A stretch of 64,000 nt of DNA from Paratinospora sagittata. Its lineage: Eukaryota > Streptophyta > Magnoliopsida > Ranunculales > Menispermaceae. The stretch spans positions 14,910,366 to 14,974,365 of the forward strand of contig CM069611.1 of assembly GCA_035771175.1 (NCBI GenBank), read 5' to 3'. The translations under genes and the position numbers were made by a program. Of the stretch, positions 20,144 to 35,100 are shown piece by piece. Position 1 is the stretch's first letter; each line of letters starts with the position of its first letter. The notes under the pieces are model-generated. The model did no database searches and was not told the DNA's origin. It saw nothing but the letters and a program-made list of their open reading frames with translations.

Positions 20144-23100
20144 CTACAAAAACAAAGAATGCAGCAAGCAATCCCTAGTAAGTAATATAATATTTTCAAA
20201 AGCCATGCAGTCCCATCAGCATTTATTTGAAATATGTTCAAATTGACATGAAATGACTTTAACTTCAAAGTAGAATCAGTTCAGTCCCTTGCAAAACATT
20301 ACTGTCATTAACGGTAGCAAATCTAGAATCAGATGTCCACTTTTATTTGATCCAACAAAGAAAGTACAGCCACCATAGTTGTATCCAAAATTCAGGCCTA
20401 GACAAAAATAGAGTGCCCCTATTTGAAACCAAGCAAAATTTCGACATAAAAAGGAACACAGGAAAACCAGGCCTCACGGCCAATTCTTATGTTCTTTGCT
20501 TTTATCATTTTATCTAGATATAGCCAAACTTGAAAACATTCTTCTTTTGCAGTCATATGATCAGTTGTGAGTTTTTTTTTTTTTTTTTTCAGAGGAAACA
20601 GAACATATATATATATTAAGTGAATATATCGTACAACCTAAAGAGTACCAGCAGTACTCGCATAAGAACTAGAGAGATCATACACTGGGTAGCAGAAAAC
20701 AGCAGAAAACAACTCCAACCCACCACCAGTACAAGCAAAACATAACAGCTAATACCCAATCCCGTCAGACCTGCGACACATCCATTCCATCATAGACAAT
20801 AAGACCACCTTCAAAACCAATCTAAAGTAGAGAATCCTCCAGAGGACTTTGATGCTGACACCCATCTACCCGCCATCAGTAAAATGTCCTCCGCTAAAGT
20901 ACCTGCAGGTTTAGAACATTCCTGAAAATCCTTTGATTCCTTTCCAGACATAAGCACCAAAGAGTGGAAAAGCAAGCAATCCTAGCGACGTTGAGGGTTC
21001 TTGAAGTTGCGGTGGGAAGATGAGCAAGAGAAAGACATTTAATGTCAGAGGATGGGGGGCGAAACACCAAAGGCCAGTTTCCTACCCATCTGCTCCAAAT
21101 GGATCAAGAGAACTCGCAAGACACAAACAAGTGACCAGCGTTTTCACTTTCCTGCAGGCACAAAATGCATCCATTCGGCGACATACATACACTAGAAAAC
21201 CTCTTCTGCAATACATCATTAGTTGGTAGTTTCCTGTGGAACAAAAGCCACCCAAAGAACTTCACCTTAGATAGAATTTGAGCACTCCAGTGAGAGGCAA
21301 GAGTTGGAAATGAAGGAGAAAGGGGTTCATCAATTTGAAAGGAAAAAAAGGATTTACAAGAATACAATCCCGGAGGATCTAGGGACCAAGAGAATTTGTC
21401 AGGACCATCAGAAAGATGCACCTGTTGCAGCAAGGAAATAAGATGATTGTACTCCAACAGAGTACGAGATGAAGGCTCCCTATTCGGATGGAGGTTCCAA
21501 TAGCAATTTGATGATGAGGGTTCAGAAACAAAGGAGGAGATTGGATGGTGATAAAGACGAGACACTTGAAAAAGCCTAGGGAAAATGGTTGAAAGCGGGG
21601 ATTGTCCTATCCATCTATCTTCCCAAAATCTGAAAGAACACCCGTGCCCAATGATGGCTAAGAAATGATGACTAAAGAAATGATGGAAGAGAGTGTAATC
21701 TCAACTAATCTTTGAAAGAAATAAAAAATAAAAAAATTCTATGGTTACGTTCAAAATAGCGTCCAAGTTCCAAGTCTGGAACGAGGATAAAGGAACTTAT
21801 GTATGGATAGAGGAAAGATTTGGCAAGAGGATTTTCAATATCAGGGTAGAAAAGGAATCGGTAGCTTGGCTATATCATAAGTTATCGGAGCATTGTGATT
21901 TTAGACATGTACTTAGGGGGAAAAATGAAACCATTATAGCCCAGGTAATGGAGAACAAGAGAGGATCGTTTCCGCAAATCTCGCAAATCACCAACGGTAT
22001 AGTAAAACTTATTTGCATATCGGCGGAAAACAAGACCGATAACCAGCGCTGGGTCAAGCTTAGGGATCACCTTGGCGAATTTCTGAAGGCCAAGAGAAAG
22101 GAAGTAGGAGGCCAATTTTCTGTATCAAAGCTTAAGAAATCAGGTGAGGGAAATTCGAAATGGTTTATTGCTGAAGGGGACGTCAATACTCCAATACATC
22201 CATGTCATGAGGTCAAGCCAGGGAAAACAAAAAAACAATGGGAGCTGGCTATTGTGATTTTTAGAAATTATACCGAAACTAGATGGCGTGAGATAGAAGA
22301 GGAGATTTCGTCTCAATTGGGTAGGACGATCTCACTGGCCGTTATGGTGGAGGACCGTGCCTTACTATGGTGTGTTGATAAGGAAGAGAAAGTGCGTATT
22401 CTTGGGGAAAAAATGTTCTCACTCATGATGCCCCTCGAATGGACAACCCTCCTGCAATGGGACGATAGACACTTGTGGTGCAAACATTGCTGGATTGGGG
22501 TAGAAGGGTTGCCATTAGAGCTCTGGGGAACAAACCTGTTCTCTAAAGTTGGCCAAATTTGTAGTGGGTTACTGGAGGTTGATGATGAGACGTCAAAAAT
22601 GTCTTTCCTCAGCCGAAGGTCGTTGGTGTAGGGGAAGGATTCGTACCAGAGCTACCAGTTTTGGAAGTGCACGGCAAACATATACGGGTTCGCATCTTCC
22701 GGCTTCCATGTCGCTGTCGCCGGCGAACGGTATCATCTAGGTCCGGTACCAAACAATCATCTTCCTCAGCTTCGGTGGGCGGATCTCGAGGTGATGATCA
22801 GGGTGATCGTAAGGTGCAAACACATACAGGTGTCCTGGAGGGATGCTCCCATGACGGTTCTCCTGCAATCATCAGTACGGGCTCACCAGCTGGCACCTGT
22901 ACCAAGGACGTCAGGAAGGAAGAATCAGAGGAGATATCTTCAATCAATCAATATTCTTTCTCTGGAAAAGTTCAACTGGCTCAAGGCGACTGTTGTTGTA
23001 TGGGGATTGCTCATATTCAAAAAAAGACGGCTTTGGAAGGTAGTGAAGTGGAGAAGGGTGTAACTGAGGATCGGTGTGGGCCAATTAAAAATCCAGTCAC

Positions 23101-26100
23101 TGTTGAAGATATGGGCTCGGTGATTGAGAAAGGTCTGCCCAACGTTGATGTAGGCCTGGTAGAAGAACAAGGCAAGCCAGTTTCATCTGGGCCCGAATTT
23201 GTAGTAGCTGCGGGCTTCGTGGGGCTGGGATCAGGACTCGTGAAGCGCGGCCCAAAAACGCAGCTGATGGGATCCCATTTTAATTTTTTGGGGGAAAAAG
23301 AGGTTACTCCTCTTGCAAGTGAGATGGTCACGGGCCTTTGCCCTCATCAGTTGCATGAGCTTGGTTTTTCTAAAGAGAATCACAGAGAGGAAGGGGATGC
23401 CGACAATCTTCCGACAAAACCAGCTAGGTTGTGAGGCACGACAAAACTCAAGGAGGGGTATGTTTCCTTCAGCAATAGCGATGAATCCATTAGCGAGGTC
23501 AATCGTCGTAGAGCTGGTTCGGGGGTCACCGGCGTTGAGGAACATCTAAAAACCAGTCCTCGGCAACGACCTCTATCCAAGAAGCAGCTGAAGAAATTAC
23601 GTGCCCAAGCGAAGGTAAACCATTTCCAGTCGAAACGTGCGGCGATTGATTTGGCTGGAAATTCAGACGATGATGAGTACCTCTGGGATGGTGACGCTAT
23701 TGACGGGGAACTGTTCGTGGGGGGACACACAGACGGTAATACAGATGACAAGATTTTAGCATCGGAAGAAGACAAAATCAGAGAGGTGGAGCTAGGTGAT
23801 TCTTTCCTTGCACGTGTCCAGATTGAGGAACCAGGTACGCCCAATTATGGATTCTTTGGATGGTTTTTGTGCTAAACCAAATGTGAATGGAAATGCATGT
23901 ACACCACAAAAACTTCCCCGTCTTAATATCTGTGCAACTACTCAATCCCCCCCACCAAACACTCTACCCTTACAAATAAGTCCTACTCAAGTTCCATCGT
24001 CACTTTTATCTCCCAAACCTGTTATGGAGCCAGTGATTGAGGATGTTTAGGCACCTACACTCCTCGACTGTGTAAAATCAAATCTACGAAAAAACAATGG
24101 AAAGGAAGTGATTCCACCAGGTGCGACAGTAGTCCAGGGTCATTGAAAACATTAGAACCATTGGCTGATTACATGCACAAAATGGATTTGAAGATTTGTA
24201 AGGTTCAGAAGGAGCAAGTTCTGGAAGGTGTAAAAGAGTCCAAGGGTCCAGAACATAGGTGTTTCTTAATGACGGGATCAGCTAGCAAAAAGGATAGCAA
24301 GGTGTTATGATGAAGTTACTCACATGGAATATTCGGGGTCTCGGAATAGTCAGAAGAGGGGTCTGATTAGAAGACTGATTAGAAGATCAAACTCGGATGT
24401 GATTGTGCTTCAGGAGACAAAAAAAGAGTTCTTTGGTAGGAGACCGCTTGGTCAAATTTGGGGATCGAGATACAAAGGATGGACCACCTTGCCTTCGGCA
24501 GGAGCATCTGGGGGCATTGTGGTTGCTTGGGATTCTAGATCGGTGGAGGTCATTTCTTGTATGGTGGGTCTATTTTCAGTTTCAGTCTGCATAAAAGTTG
24601 ATGATCATGGTGTTTGGTGGCTTACTGGAGTATATGGCCCCACTTCACCATCTTGTCGGCAGTCTTTCTGGGATGAGTTATCGGGGCTTTCAGTCATCGA
24701 TGGGAGTAGTTGGTGTTTGTGTGGTGACTTTAACACTCCAAGGCATGTGGAAGAAAAACTTAATAGCAGTAGACTCACAAGAAGTATGCAGGAGTTCGAC
24801 CAACTAATTAGTGAATTGGAGTTGAAGGACCCTCCCTTACAAAATGCAACTTATACATGGTCAAACATGAGGAATGTTCCAATTTGTAGTAGGTTGGACC
24901 GATTCCTGTTTACCGAAGATTGGGAGCGAATTTTTCCTTATCATCGCAAAGAGGCTTTGAAGAGAACAACATCAGATCACAGGCCGGTTTTGTTGGATAC
25001 TACGAAAGTTAATTGGGGACCCTCTCCCTTTCGTTTTGAGAATGCATGGCTTTCTCATAAGGATTTTGAAAGGAAGATTGAGGATTGGTGGCATATGTCC
25101 GAATCATTTGGTAGAGAAGGCCACAAGTTCATGCTAAAGCCGAAGCAAGTTAAAGAACTAATTAAAGGATGGGATAAAGAAACTTTTGGTCGTTCATATG
25201 TGATGCGAAAGAAGTTGGAGGATCTTATTGAGAACATGGATAAGATGGAGGAAAGCGATTAATGGTCTCTTGAGATGGGGATGTTCAGACAAATCTATAA
25301 GGCAGAATTGGCAGAGAATTACGCTTAAGGGAAGATAGAATGGCTCACCAGAAGTCAAAAATCAAATGGCTGCAAAAAATGATGCAAACTCAAAGTTCTT
25401 TCATGGGCTGCTAAATAAAAGAAGGAATAAGAGTGTCATTTCGAAAATTCAGCTAGACAATGGAACTTTGATGGACTCTGAGGAGGAGGTTATTCAGATA
25501 ATAGTGAATTATTTTAAATAGATTTATACTTCTGAAATAGAGGAAGGTTGGGGGTCGAAGGTCTAGATTAGGGGGTATTATCGAACCATGATAGACGGTG
25601 GCTAAAACGACCATTTGAAGTGGAGTAAGTCCGTGCAACAGTTTTCAGTTGTGATGGTAACAAGGCCCTAGGGTTGGATGGGTTCTCTATGGCATTCTAC
25701 CAACACTCATGGACTTTAATTACGATGACATTATGAGGGACTTGGAGGAGTTTTATCAGAATGGTGTAGTTAACATCTCCACCAATGAACTTACACGTTC
25801 TTGGTGTCTCAAGGATTATCGGCCCATAAGTCTTGTTACAAGTTTATATAAGATTATCTCTAAAGTACTTGCTATGAGGATAAGCACAATCTTGCACAAA
25901 TCCATAGAACCATATTAGTTTTCCTTCATAGAAGGTCGACAGATTATGGATGCGGTCCTTATTGCCAATGAGATTGTTGAAGATTATAGTGTCAGAGGGA
26001 AGAAGGGTGTGGTGTTCAAAGTTGATTTTGCTAAAGCCTATGACTCGGTGGAATTGGGTTTCTTGGAGTTTGTGATGCAAAGGAAAGGATTTGGGGATAG

Positions 26101-29100
26101 ATGGCTTTCATGGATACGAGGTTGTTTATCCTCTATCACATATTCGATTATGATTAATGGTAGACCGAGGGGGAAGTTCAAGGCAGAAAAGGGTCTTAGG
26201 CAAGGAAACCCACTATCCCCTTTCTTGTTCACCATTGTGGCTGACGGTCTAAGTTGTCTACTGTCTCGGGCAAGACAATATTCCTTGGTTCAGGGGTTCC
26301 TGATTGGAAGGGATAATGTGGAGATTTCACATTTGCAGTATGCCGATGATAAACTATTCTTCCTTCAAGGAGAGGAGGAAAATGTTCTTAATGCTCTAAA
26401 CATTCTTCAATGTTTTAGTGATTTATCTGGGTTGAGGGTGAATCTAGCTAAATGCCAACTTGCGGGAATAAATATGTGTTCGAAGATCATCACAAATTTG
26501 GCAAACAAAGTTGGATGCTCAATTGGGGTGTGGCCTATGAAATACCTTGGTATCCCTTTTGGAAGGAACCCGTTGTCTGGGGATTTTTGGAACCCAGTTC
26601 TTTCCAAAATCTCTAAACGGCTTGATGGTTGGAAGAGGGCATTTCTATCTAGAGGTGGGAGACTTGCTTTAGTTCGTTCCGTCTTGTCTGCAATCCCAGC
26701 ATATTTCATGTCCATTTTCAAGATTCCTGTCTCGGTGGCTGCTTGTATTGAGAAGGCAATCAAGAGATTGTTTTGGGGTGGTAAGAAGGATAGTGGGTCC
26801 CCAAATTTGATAAAATGGGAATTGGTTCAACAACCGATGGAGATGGGGGGTCTAGGCATTGGCAACATTTCTCTTCGTAATGTTGCCTTGTGTAGCAAGT
26901 GGATATGGAGATTTCTAGATGAACCGCGTTCCTTGTGGGTGCAAGTCATTTCTAGCCGTCATGGTCCGTTGTTAATTGATGGGGTGGGTCGGAGGTCTTG
27001 TGGCACGTACAAAAGTCCGTGGAGGTTCATCTCATCGTTAGTTCCTCAGGCAATACCTCACTTGGAGCTCAGGGTTGGCAATGGTCAAAATTTTAAATTT
27101 TGGGAGGACAGGTGGCTGGATAGCTCAAAACTGGCTGATACTTTTCCTTATCTAAACCGCCTGTCTAGACTACGTAGCCAACCTATTGCCTCCTTTCTTG
27201 ATATTCCTTCACCCGCTAATCATGATGAAACCGCATGGAACCTACACTTACCTAGAGCCTTGACTGATAGGGAGCTTGTGGAAATCCCAAACCTTCTAGC
27301 CAAACTTCAAGCCATTTCAATTTCATCCTGTGAAGAGAGGGTCCTATGGACCCTTGACCCCTCCAAAAGATTCACCCGTAGATCCTTTTTTTCTAGCCTT
27401 ATTAACTCTCCAAACAACCCTATCTTCCCATGCTCCTCTCACATTTGGCAGACATACGTCCCATCCAAAGTAAAAATATTTGGGTGGACTCTGGCACAAA
27501 AAAGACTCAATACATTGGATATGTTACAACGAAGGCTCCCCAACATGTGTCTATCCTCACACTGCTGTGTCCTTTGCACATGGGGTGGAGATAACATCGA
27601 TCATATCTTCTTCCAATGTATTGATGATTTGGAGCAAATGGTATTTCTTTTCAGGCCATAGATTCCTCATACCCCAGCAGGTTGAAGAAGGCTTGTCCTT
27701 GTGCCACATCCCGTCATTTTCCAAGGAGGGGAAATGTATTGGACAAATTGCCTTTTTTGCTACTCTTTGGTCGGTTTGGTTAGAGCGTAACAATAGAATT
27801 TTCCATAGCTTGGCTAAGTTTGAAACTCAGTTATGGGAAATGATCAAGTTGATGGCTAGGTCTTGGGTTTTTGCTTCGCCTATGGCCAAAAGTTTTTCTT
27901 TAGTAGATTATTTGCTTAATTGGAATAGCAAATAATCAGTCCTTCTCTGGCTATTCAATGTCTTTATTGGTTTGATCACCTCTGGTGAATGCAATACTTG
28001 TATCCTCTTGTTGAATCTTAATAAAAGTATCTTTGTTTCTTCTCAAAAAAAAGAAAAAAGAAATGGTGACTAAAGGATGGGGAAAGAGAGGCAATGAATT
28101 TCCATGGACTTCTATGAGATGTTCCAACCCTAATTACAGTGTCATTTCCAATGTCGAAGGAGTTGTATTTTCTTCTAATCAAACGATTCCACAAGGCATC
28201 CTTTTCACCAGAGAATCTCCACGACCATTTCGCAACAAGAACCATGTTCTTTTTTGCAATATTCCCAATCTCCAATCCTCCTTTTAAAAATGGCATCTGA
28301 ACAGTGTTCCACCTCACAAGATTAAGACCACTGTTGGCATCCGTGCTTCCATAAGAAATATCATATGTTCTTCTCAAGAGCCACTTGCTTGGGAATCTTG
28401 AAGATTGAAAGGAAGTAAGATGGTAGGGCATGGAAAACCGACTCGATGAGAACCAATCTCCCTCTTCTTGAAAGAAAGCTACACCTCCATCCTTCCAACC
28501 ACTTTCTATAATACAGGGCTCTAGAAACTTGTTATAAGTGGGTTAGCCCTAGGGGTAGACCTAAGTAATTCATTAGCCAAACTCCTATAGAGCAACCAAC
28601 CCTCCGAGCGGCCCAAAGAAGAACCTTTCTATCCATATTAATATCGGCAAGCTGGCATTTAGCATGATTCACCTTGAGCCCAGATGCTTGCCCAAAGCGA
28701 TCAAGAAGTTTAAATATGCTCAAAACATTCTCTTCCTTTCCTTGGAGTAAGAAAAGGGTATCATCCGCATACTGTGAATGAGAGATCTCCACTTTGTTCT
28801 TCCCAATGGTGAAGCCCTTGATCAAAGAGGAATTACACACCATGTGAATTATTCTACTCAAAGCATCATCAACAAGTGTAAACAAGAAAGGTGAGAGAGG
28901 GTCCTCTTCCTGCAGAGAACTTCCTCTTAGGTCGCCCGTTGATGACCACAGAGAATGTAACTGAACATATGCAACCGCGAATCCAAGTCCTCCATTTCTC
29001 CCCAAACAACTTTTTTTCCGAGACAGTCAAGGAAGTCCTAATTCACCGTGTCATTTGCTTTTGCAAAATCTGCTTTGAACACAAAACCTGACTGTTTGGA

Positions 29101-32100
29101 TATCCTGTAATCCTCCACTGCCTCATTGGCCACTAGTACATCATCCAAAATCTGTTTGCTCTGCACAAATGCTGATTGGTTAGGAGTAATAGTCAAGTGA
29201 AGAACGTCCCCGAGTCTTCGAGAAAGAACCTTTGAAATGATCTTGTACAAACTCGTGATTAAGCTAATTGGTATGAAATCCTTCACTTCCATGAGTTCAG
29301 CTTCTTTGGGATAAGACAAATATATGTCTCATTTGTCTTAATGTTAATCACACTACTCTAATGAAAGTCCTGCATAACTTCCATGATGTCTGGCTTAATG
29401 ATATCCCATGAACATTTATAAAAGGCCATTGTGAAGCCGTTAGATCTCGGTGCCTTGTTGCCATTACAACTAAAGACCGTCGATCTAACCTCATCCTCCT
29501 CAAATGGTTTTTCTAAAAGGAACCTATTAGCCTCCGATATTGGACTCCAATCCCATGCCTCCACTCTTCTAAACGACTTCTAGGATTTGCATAAAGGTTT
29601 TGAAAATAGTTTACAATTTCCTGCTCCACCTATGCTTCAGTATCAACCACAGTCCCATCTTCCCTTTCAATCCTACTAATGGAATTTTTCGCCTTTTTAT
29701 ATTTGAGGATGCTATGAAATTTTTTTGAGTTTGCATCACCTTCTTTTAACCATTTCACCTTTGCCTTTTGACACAACAAACGCTCCTCCTTAATACAAAT
29801 ATCAACTAACTTTGCCTTTGCATCTTCCTTATCGCCTCCATTTCCCTAGACCAACTTGTGGTGCCTTCCAACTTTTCAAGATCCCTAACCAAGTCCTCCA
29901 GTTCTCTTTTTTTTATCCCAACCGACGTGAACTCCTCTTTGTCCCATGACTTTAGCTTTCCTTTCAGTTCTTGAAGCCTTAGCATGAATCTGTGGCCCGT
30001 GTGACTAAACGACGTAGCATTGCCCCACCATTCGAAAATGTTCTTGAAATCCTTATGTTGGATCCATACATTTGCAAACCTGAACGGTGTATGGCCCAAC
30101 TTCCTATCCTCAGTGTCCAAGCCAATGGGGTAATGATTAGAAGTAATGCGAGGAAATGCTTCTTGACGAACCGAAGGGAAAAGAGACTCCCATCCTAAAG
30201 TGAACAAGAATCTATCAAGGCGGCAACAAATAGGTCGATCTTTGAAGTTAGACCAAGTGAAAGAGGCATTGAACAATGGGGGGTCCTTCAGGCTAAGGTC
30301 ATTGATCAAGCTATCAAACATTTGCATGCTAGAAGTTAGCCAGATGCTATTCACTTTCTCACTCAATGTTCTTATAGTATTGAAGTCTCCTCCAACACAT
30401 CACAAGTTACCACAAATCAAGCTTAGAGCTGCCAATTCAATCCAAAATTCTTCCCTATCAGCTGAAGATGGAGGGCCATATACCCCCAGATAACCACCAA
30501 CAAACACCATCTCCATTACCAATACAAACAAAAACCGAGAAGCCGCCAATTAAGCAATCCACCACCTTGGTACATCTATGGTCCCAAGCAACTAAAATGC
30601 CAGCTAAAGTTCCCATTGCAGAGAGGGAAACCCATTCTCTGAACATGGCACGCCACAACTGGCCAATCAAACCTCTATCGAAATTGCTCTTCTTAGTCTG
30701 TAGCAAAATAATGATGTCCAGCTTAATCTTGGCAATAGTTTTCTTTATGAGGCAGCATTTGAGGGTTGCCACCACCCTCGCACATTCCGGGATAAGATCT
30801 TGGGAAACTTTACTGCTCCCCCCTCTTCTTATGTGCTTAAACATTTTTGATCTCCTCTTTGCCTCCAAAATCACACTTGCACCGGCTCTACCTTGTTTCC
30901 TCATTATTGCACTGCATGAAAGTTTCTTTCTCGCCATGAACCTGCCTAGAGGTTCCGCAAAATCCCCCGGACTTCCATTGGCCTTCTTCCCCTTACAACT
31001 AGTCATAGATTTTCTTTTACCCCCCTCTGTGTCATAAATGGGGCCTTTACAGGACCCTTCTTTTTTTTATCCTAGTTTGACGAGCACATCTTCCTTACTG
31101 ACATTGGAAAGATACACTGACAATAATGGAGTGGAATATTGTTCATAGAAATGGGAATTGGCCTTCGGTTGGTGATTTTTGGAGGACATTTTCTTTGGAA
31201 CAAGGTTAATATGACAGGAGCAAGAAACACAAATAGCAGGAGTATTAGAGTGCCTATAATTCGAAATAAAAGATGAAGTTTGAGGGCGAACCTGTTTCAA
31301 GGTGACACCAGATTCTCAATCATTCGCCATGAATGAATCGCCTAGATTGACGTCCCAACCTCCTCCCTCTTACTCTGATCGAGAGAAATTGGCCTCTATT
31401 ATGAACTCGTCCTTTGACGAAGAGAACGTCTCAGCCAACTGAACATCGTTGGCAAAGAATCTTCCCTCTTCTCCACCTTCTTCCGAGTCCCGCCATCACC
31501 CTCTTGCCCTTGTCATTTAGACTTGCAGCACAATCTTTCCTTAGTTGGCGTCTAGAAGGCTTGGAGATTTCACCATGAGAAAGCACACATTTAACACCAT
31601 TCCAGTCTTTCCCATCGCCAGAAATGATGTCTATGTGACTCTTTCTTTCCAGCTTGTCGTCCCCCACAATTCTATCTTCCGACGAGTAGATTTCCCCTCT
31701 CCTGAACTTCTTCGAGTGCGGAGCATTCCTCCTGGAATCATTTGCTTCATCTGGGCCCTCTTTCCGTTCTTATCCATTGGGCATCGACCTCCTAATAGAT
31801 CTTTGTTGGGCTTAATTGTCCAGTTGAAGAGTTGAGTTTCCCGGACTATGGATCTCAAGCTACTGGTCACACATTCCTAAGCCATAAGCGTCGGGCTAGC
31901 GTGTTCGTGTCCACTTGGGCTATTTTGAGAGGGTCCATAATGTGAAAAAAGCTCCAAAGGGCCTAACTTTTGGACCGTGGGGTCCGGGCCTGTTGCAACC
32001 CTTGAAGGTCCTATCTCCCCTTCCTTGATAGGCTCCTTTCTTGAGATGATTTGAATCCGTTATCGAGCCCGCCTTTCTTGTCTCTTGGGTTGCGCGTTAT

Positions 32101-35100
32101 CTATCCTCTATTGCTGATCATGACCATAATCTATCGTACCTCATGCGCCCCTTTTTTGTTAGTTGACGTCTCCACCCAATCCCTTGATTCTCCATGTATA
32201 CCACTATTTACCTGATTAAGGCAAACATCCTTTTCAGAGCTAGCCACCCCAGCCGCCCACCATGCATTCACGTCCACCTTCGAACTCCGATGATCCTCCA
32301 GCTGGAAAAGTTTAATTCTGACCGGTGAGCCCTCGACTGGAACTTGGAGAAATTCTAGAATGAACCCGTCGGAGAGTCCTCTAACCTTGATCTTAGGAAT
32401 TCGGAGGAATGATTTATGTGAAGTTTCAGTTGCAATCTAAATCAACCCTCCGCAGAAACCTCCAATCACCTAGAACATCTCTGATTTCCAGTGTTCAACT
32501 GGAATGCCTTCTACTCCCACCCACCCGTTGCAGCACCTAATCTTCCTCTTCTCCCATTGGCAAGAGCGATTCCAATCTATGATTGAAAAATATAGAATTT
32601 TGAAATGGGATGTATATCGAAGTTTTTCATCTTCGTTAGAGCACCATACAATAACGGTCGTCCGCCATTAGCATCAGAGATATGTGTCAGTCGACAATAT
32701 TACTAAGTTCCATTGTCACGTCCTTCCACCATAAAGCTGAATGGAGTTGAAAAATGAACAAAGCTAGTTTCCATTCGCAAACGTCTCTGGGAGATTGCAC
32801 TGCCTCTGCATAGCTTCTATGAGATGTGGAAAACAAACTGCACCGCCTCTACAGCAGTTGTGAGTTATTAGATGCCTGCTAAATCTATAATGTGTATAAA
32901 TTAACATTTAATTGGTGTAAATATCTAACTGATCAGTCAACTACATTTGCTAAATTAATCAATCATTTTCTCGAAAAAATAAGATTTGGGAGATTTGTGG
33001 CCAAGTACCAAACTTGAGACTAAAAGCATGGACATAGCATCACCATAGTAGGAGTAATTTTGATGATTGTATTTCTCATGATAGACTTCCACTACACTTT
33101 CTTCTAACATTTGATTTGGGTTGGATCATGCTTTTGTATTGAATATGGATATTTGTGACTAGGCTTACTGCGAGTGGTGATACTTGCAGAACCGCACGAA
33201 CTATTAAGGATTAAAAAAAATCTCATTTTTTTTGCATGCAGTCCGTGTCAGGTGGTATCAGAGCAAAAAATTAATATTCTTTGGGAACTAATAATTACTT
33301 GGTGGATGACTTGAGATCTTTGTGATAAATTGTTTAAGGAGATTATTATTGTTGTAGAAAGGAAAGGTGGAATGCAGTGGCATAGGAAATTCACGCTACC
33401 TTGATGAGGTGTTCAAGGAAATAAAAGCATTAAAATAAACTAGGAATGAATAAATGCCATGTATAGAGTCTTTATTCAAGAGCATATCTTTAGAATTTCT
33501 TTCCTTTCTTTCATTCCCATTTTATTGATACCTTCCTAGTAAATCATACAAATATTTTATGGTGGGAGCTTCTCGAGCTAGCTCCTCACAGCCACCACCA
33601 GATACTGTCGAGAGTGAGTCATGACCCTACCACGCTCCCTTTGTAGATAGGGTGCATAGGATTGCGCAGTCGTAGCAACAACAATAGCTTGTCCCTCCTC
33701 CTAATGCTATTACAGAGTCTCACATCGCCCATAGATGATACATCCATCCCACCTCCAGGGTTCGAGGGGATGCCCGCATCAAGCCTAGTTGATGCACCCA
33801 TTCCACTAATGGGATATCCAAGTGTCCCTTCGCTAGTGGGTGTACAACCTCCACCCCCGCCTCCGCCGATCCAACCTATTTGCCAGCCAGTGCACCAGCA
33901 ATGGGTTCAGTTTCAGCCTAACTATATTGAGGCATTAATAAGAGATTTTTTAAGGTTGCATCCACCCACTTTTCATGCGACTGGAGCTCCACTTGAGGTA
34001 GAGGCATTTATCAAAGAGATAAAACACTTTAGGACCCTTGGGGCTAATGGTGAGCAAAAGGTGATATTAGCTGCTAACCAGTTGAAAGGGAATACAAATT
34101 GTTGGTGGGATGTCACTTAGGTTGCATTCCTAGATGCTACAAGGTCATGGGATAGGTTCAAGGTGGTGTTCCTGGCTAAGTTCTTCCTTGCGTGTGCCCG
34201 AGACAGGAAGAGAGAAGAGTTTAGTAACCTCACTCACTCAAGGGACAATGACAATTGATCAGTATGCAGCCAAGTTTGATAGGTTGTCGAGGTTTGCCCC
34301 AGGGTTAATAGCGAGGGAGGGCAAAAAGGGTCGTCGATTTGCATGGGTTTGGCCGCTTGCCTTTTGAGCAAACTTGGAGTTATTGACATAACTATATATG
34401 AGGACGCCCTCAAGAGGGCATAGTAGTTGGAGAGGACATATGATTATATCAAACAAAGGACCGAGTTTGACTCTAAGCAGCACATCTAGTTCGACTATTG
34501 CCCCCTAGAGCTCCTGCACCTCCATGGACATTAGCTCAACGAGTTGTCCAACCCAGAGCCCCATTCAGACCAGTTCAGCCTCAGGCCTAGGTTCAACAGA
34601 GACAGTGTGCCGGTACATGTTATCGATGTGGTTAGTTGGGTATGGCCAAAGAGAGTCCTTATGCAAAAAGTAGTTGTCATAGGGCAAGTGTACATAGTGA
34701 CCCAACATGATGCCTTAGCCAAGGTTCGAAACTTCGATTTCGTCCGACATTTCGACCTTTAAAAATTAGAATTAATTCGGGGAAGTTTGAGAAGTCTTGG
34801 AGAATTATTGTAAAAATTCGCCAACTTAGAGAAGTTTAAAGAATTTCTATATAGATGTTAAAATATGCATAATTACTATTAGAAATGATGAAAACAAACA
34901 TAAATAGATATTTTTCACATATAAAAGTATAAATATAATCGATTGAAACATATGTTTTACATTAACATTGTTTAACACACATTCAAGGATCGAAAATTCG
35001 ATTTCAACTTGACTTCGGTCACTTGAAAATTGGAATTAATTTGGAGAAGTTTAATTTAACATGGAGAATTTTTGTAAAAATTTCCTAATTAGAGAAGTTC

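Larger units (their letters stand above)
21678..28058 (+). mobile_element. Full-length LINE (L1 type), sense, nested in the antisense LINE
   Basis: About 6.4 kb with both ORFs and a short A-rich tail (28047-28058). The 17-base target AGAAATGATGACTAAAG (21661-21677) recurs at 28059-28075 with one change (GGTG for GATG). The flanks join into the continuous antisense LINE frame. The leader before ORF1 is only about 60 bases. The order is ORF1 (DUF4283 type), then ORF2 (endonuclease, reverse transcriptase, zf-RVT). Several stops and frameshifts make it inactive. Confidence 0.93.
20572..32854 (-). mobile_element. Full-length LINE (L1 type), antisense, split by another LINE
   Basis: The 3' end is a long T-run at 20572-20590 (poly(A) on the - strand) and the 5' end is near 32854. 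CAGTTGTGAGTT flanks it at 20562-20573 and 32855-32866, a 12-bp target duplication whose last two bases overlap the tail. Removing the nested LINE and its duplicate (6,398 bp) leaves about 5.9 kb, full length for plant L1. Order on the - strand: 5' leader, ORF1, ORF2 with endonuclease, reverse transcriptase and zf-RVT. Frameshifts and stops in both ORFs show it is dead. It lies in intron 3 of the DUF866 gene, in the same orientation as that gene. Confidence 0.9.
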
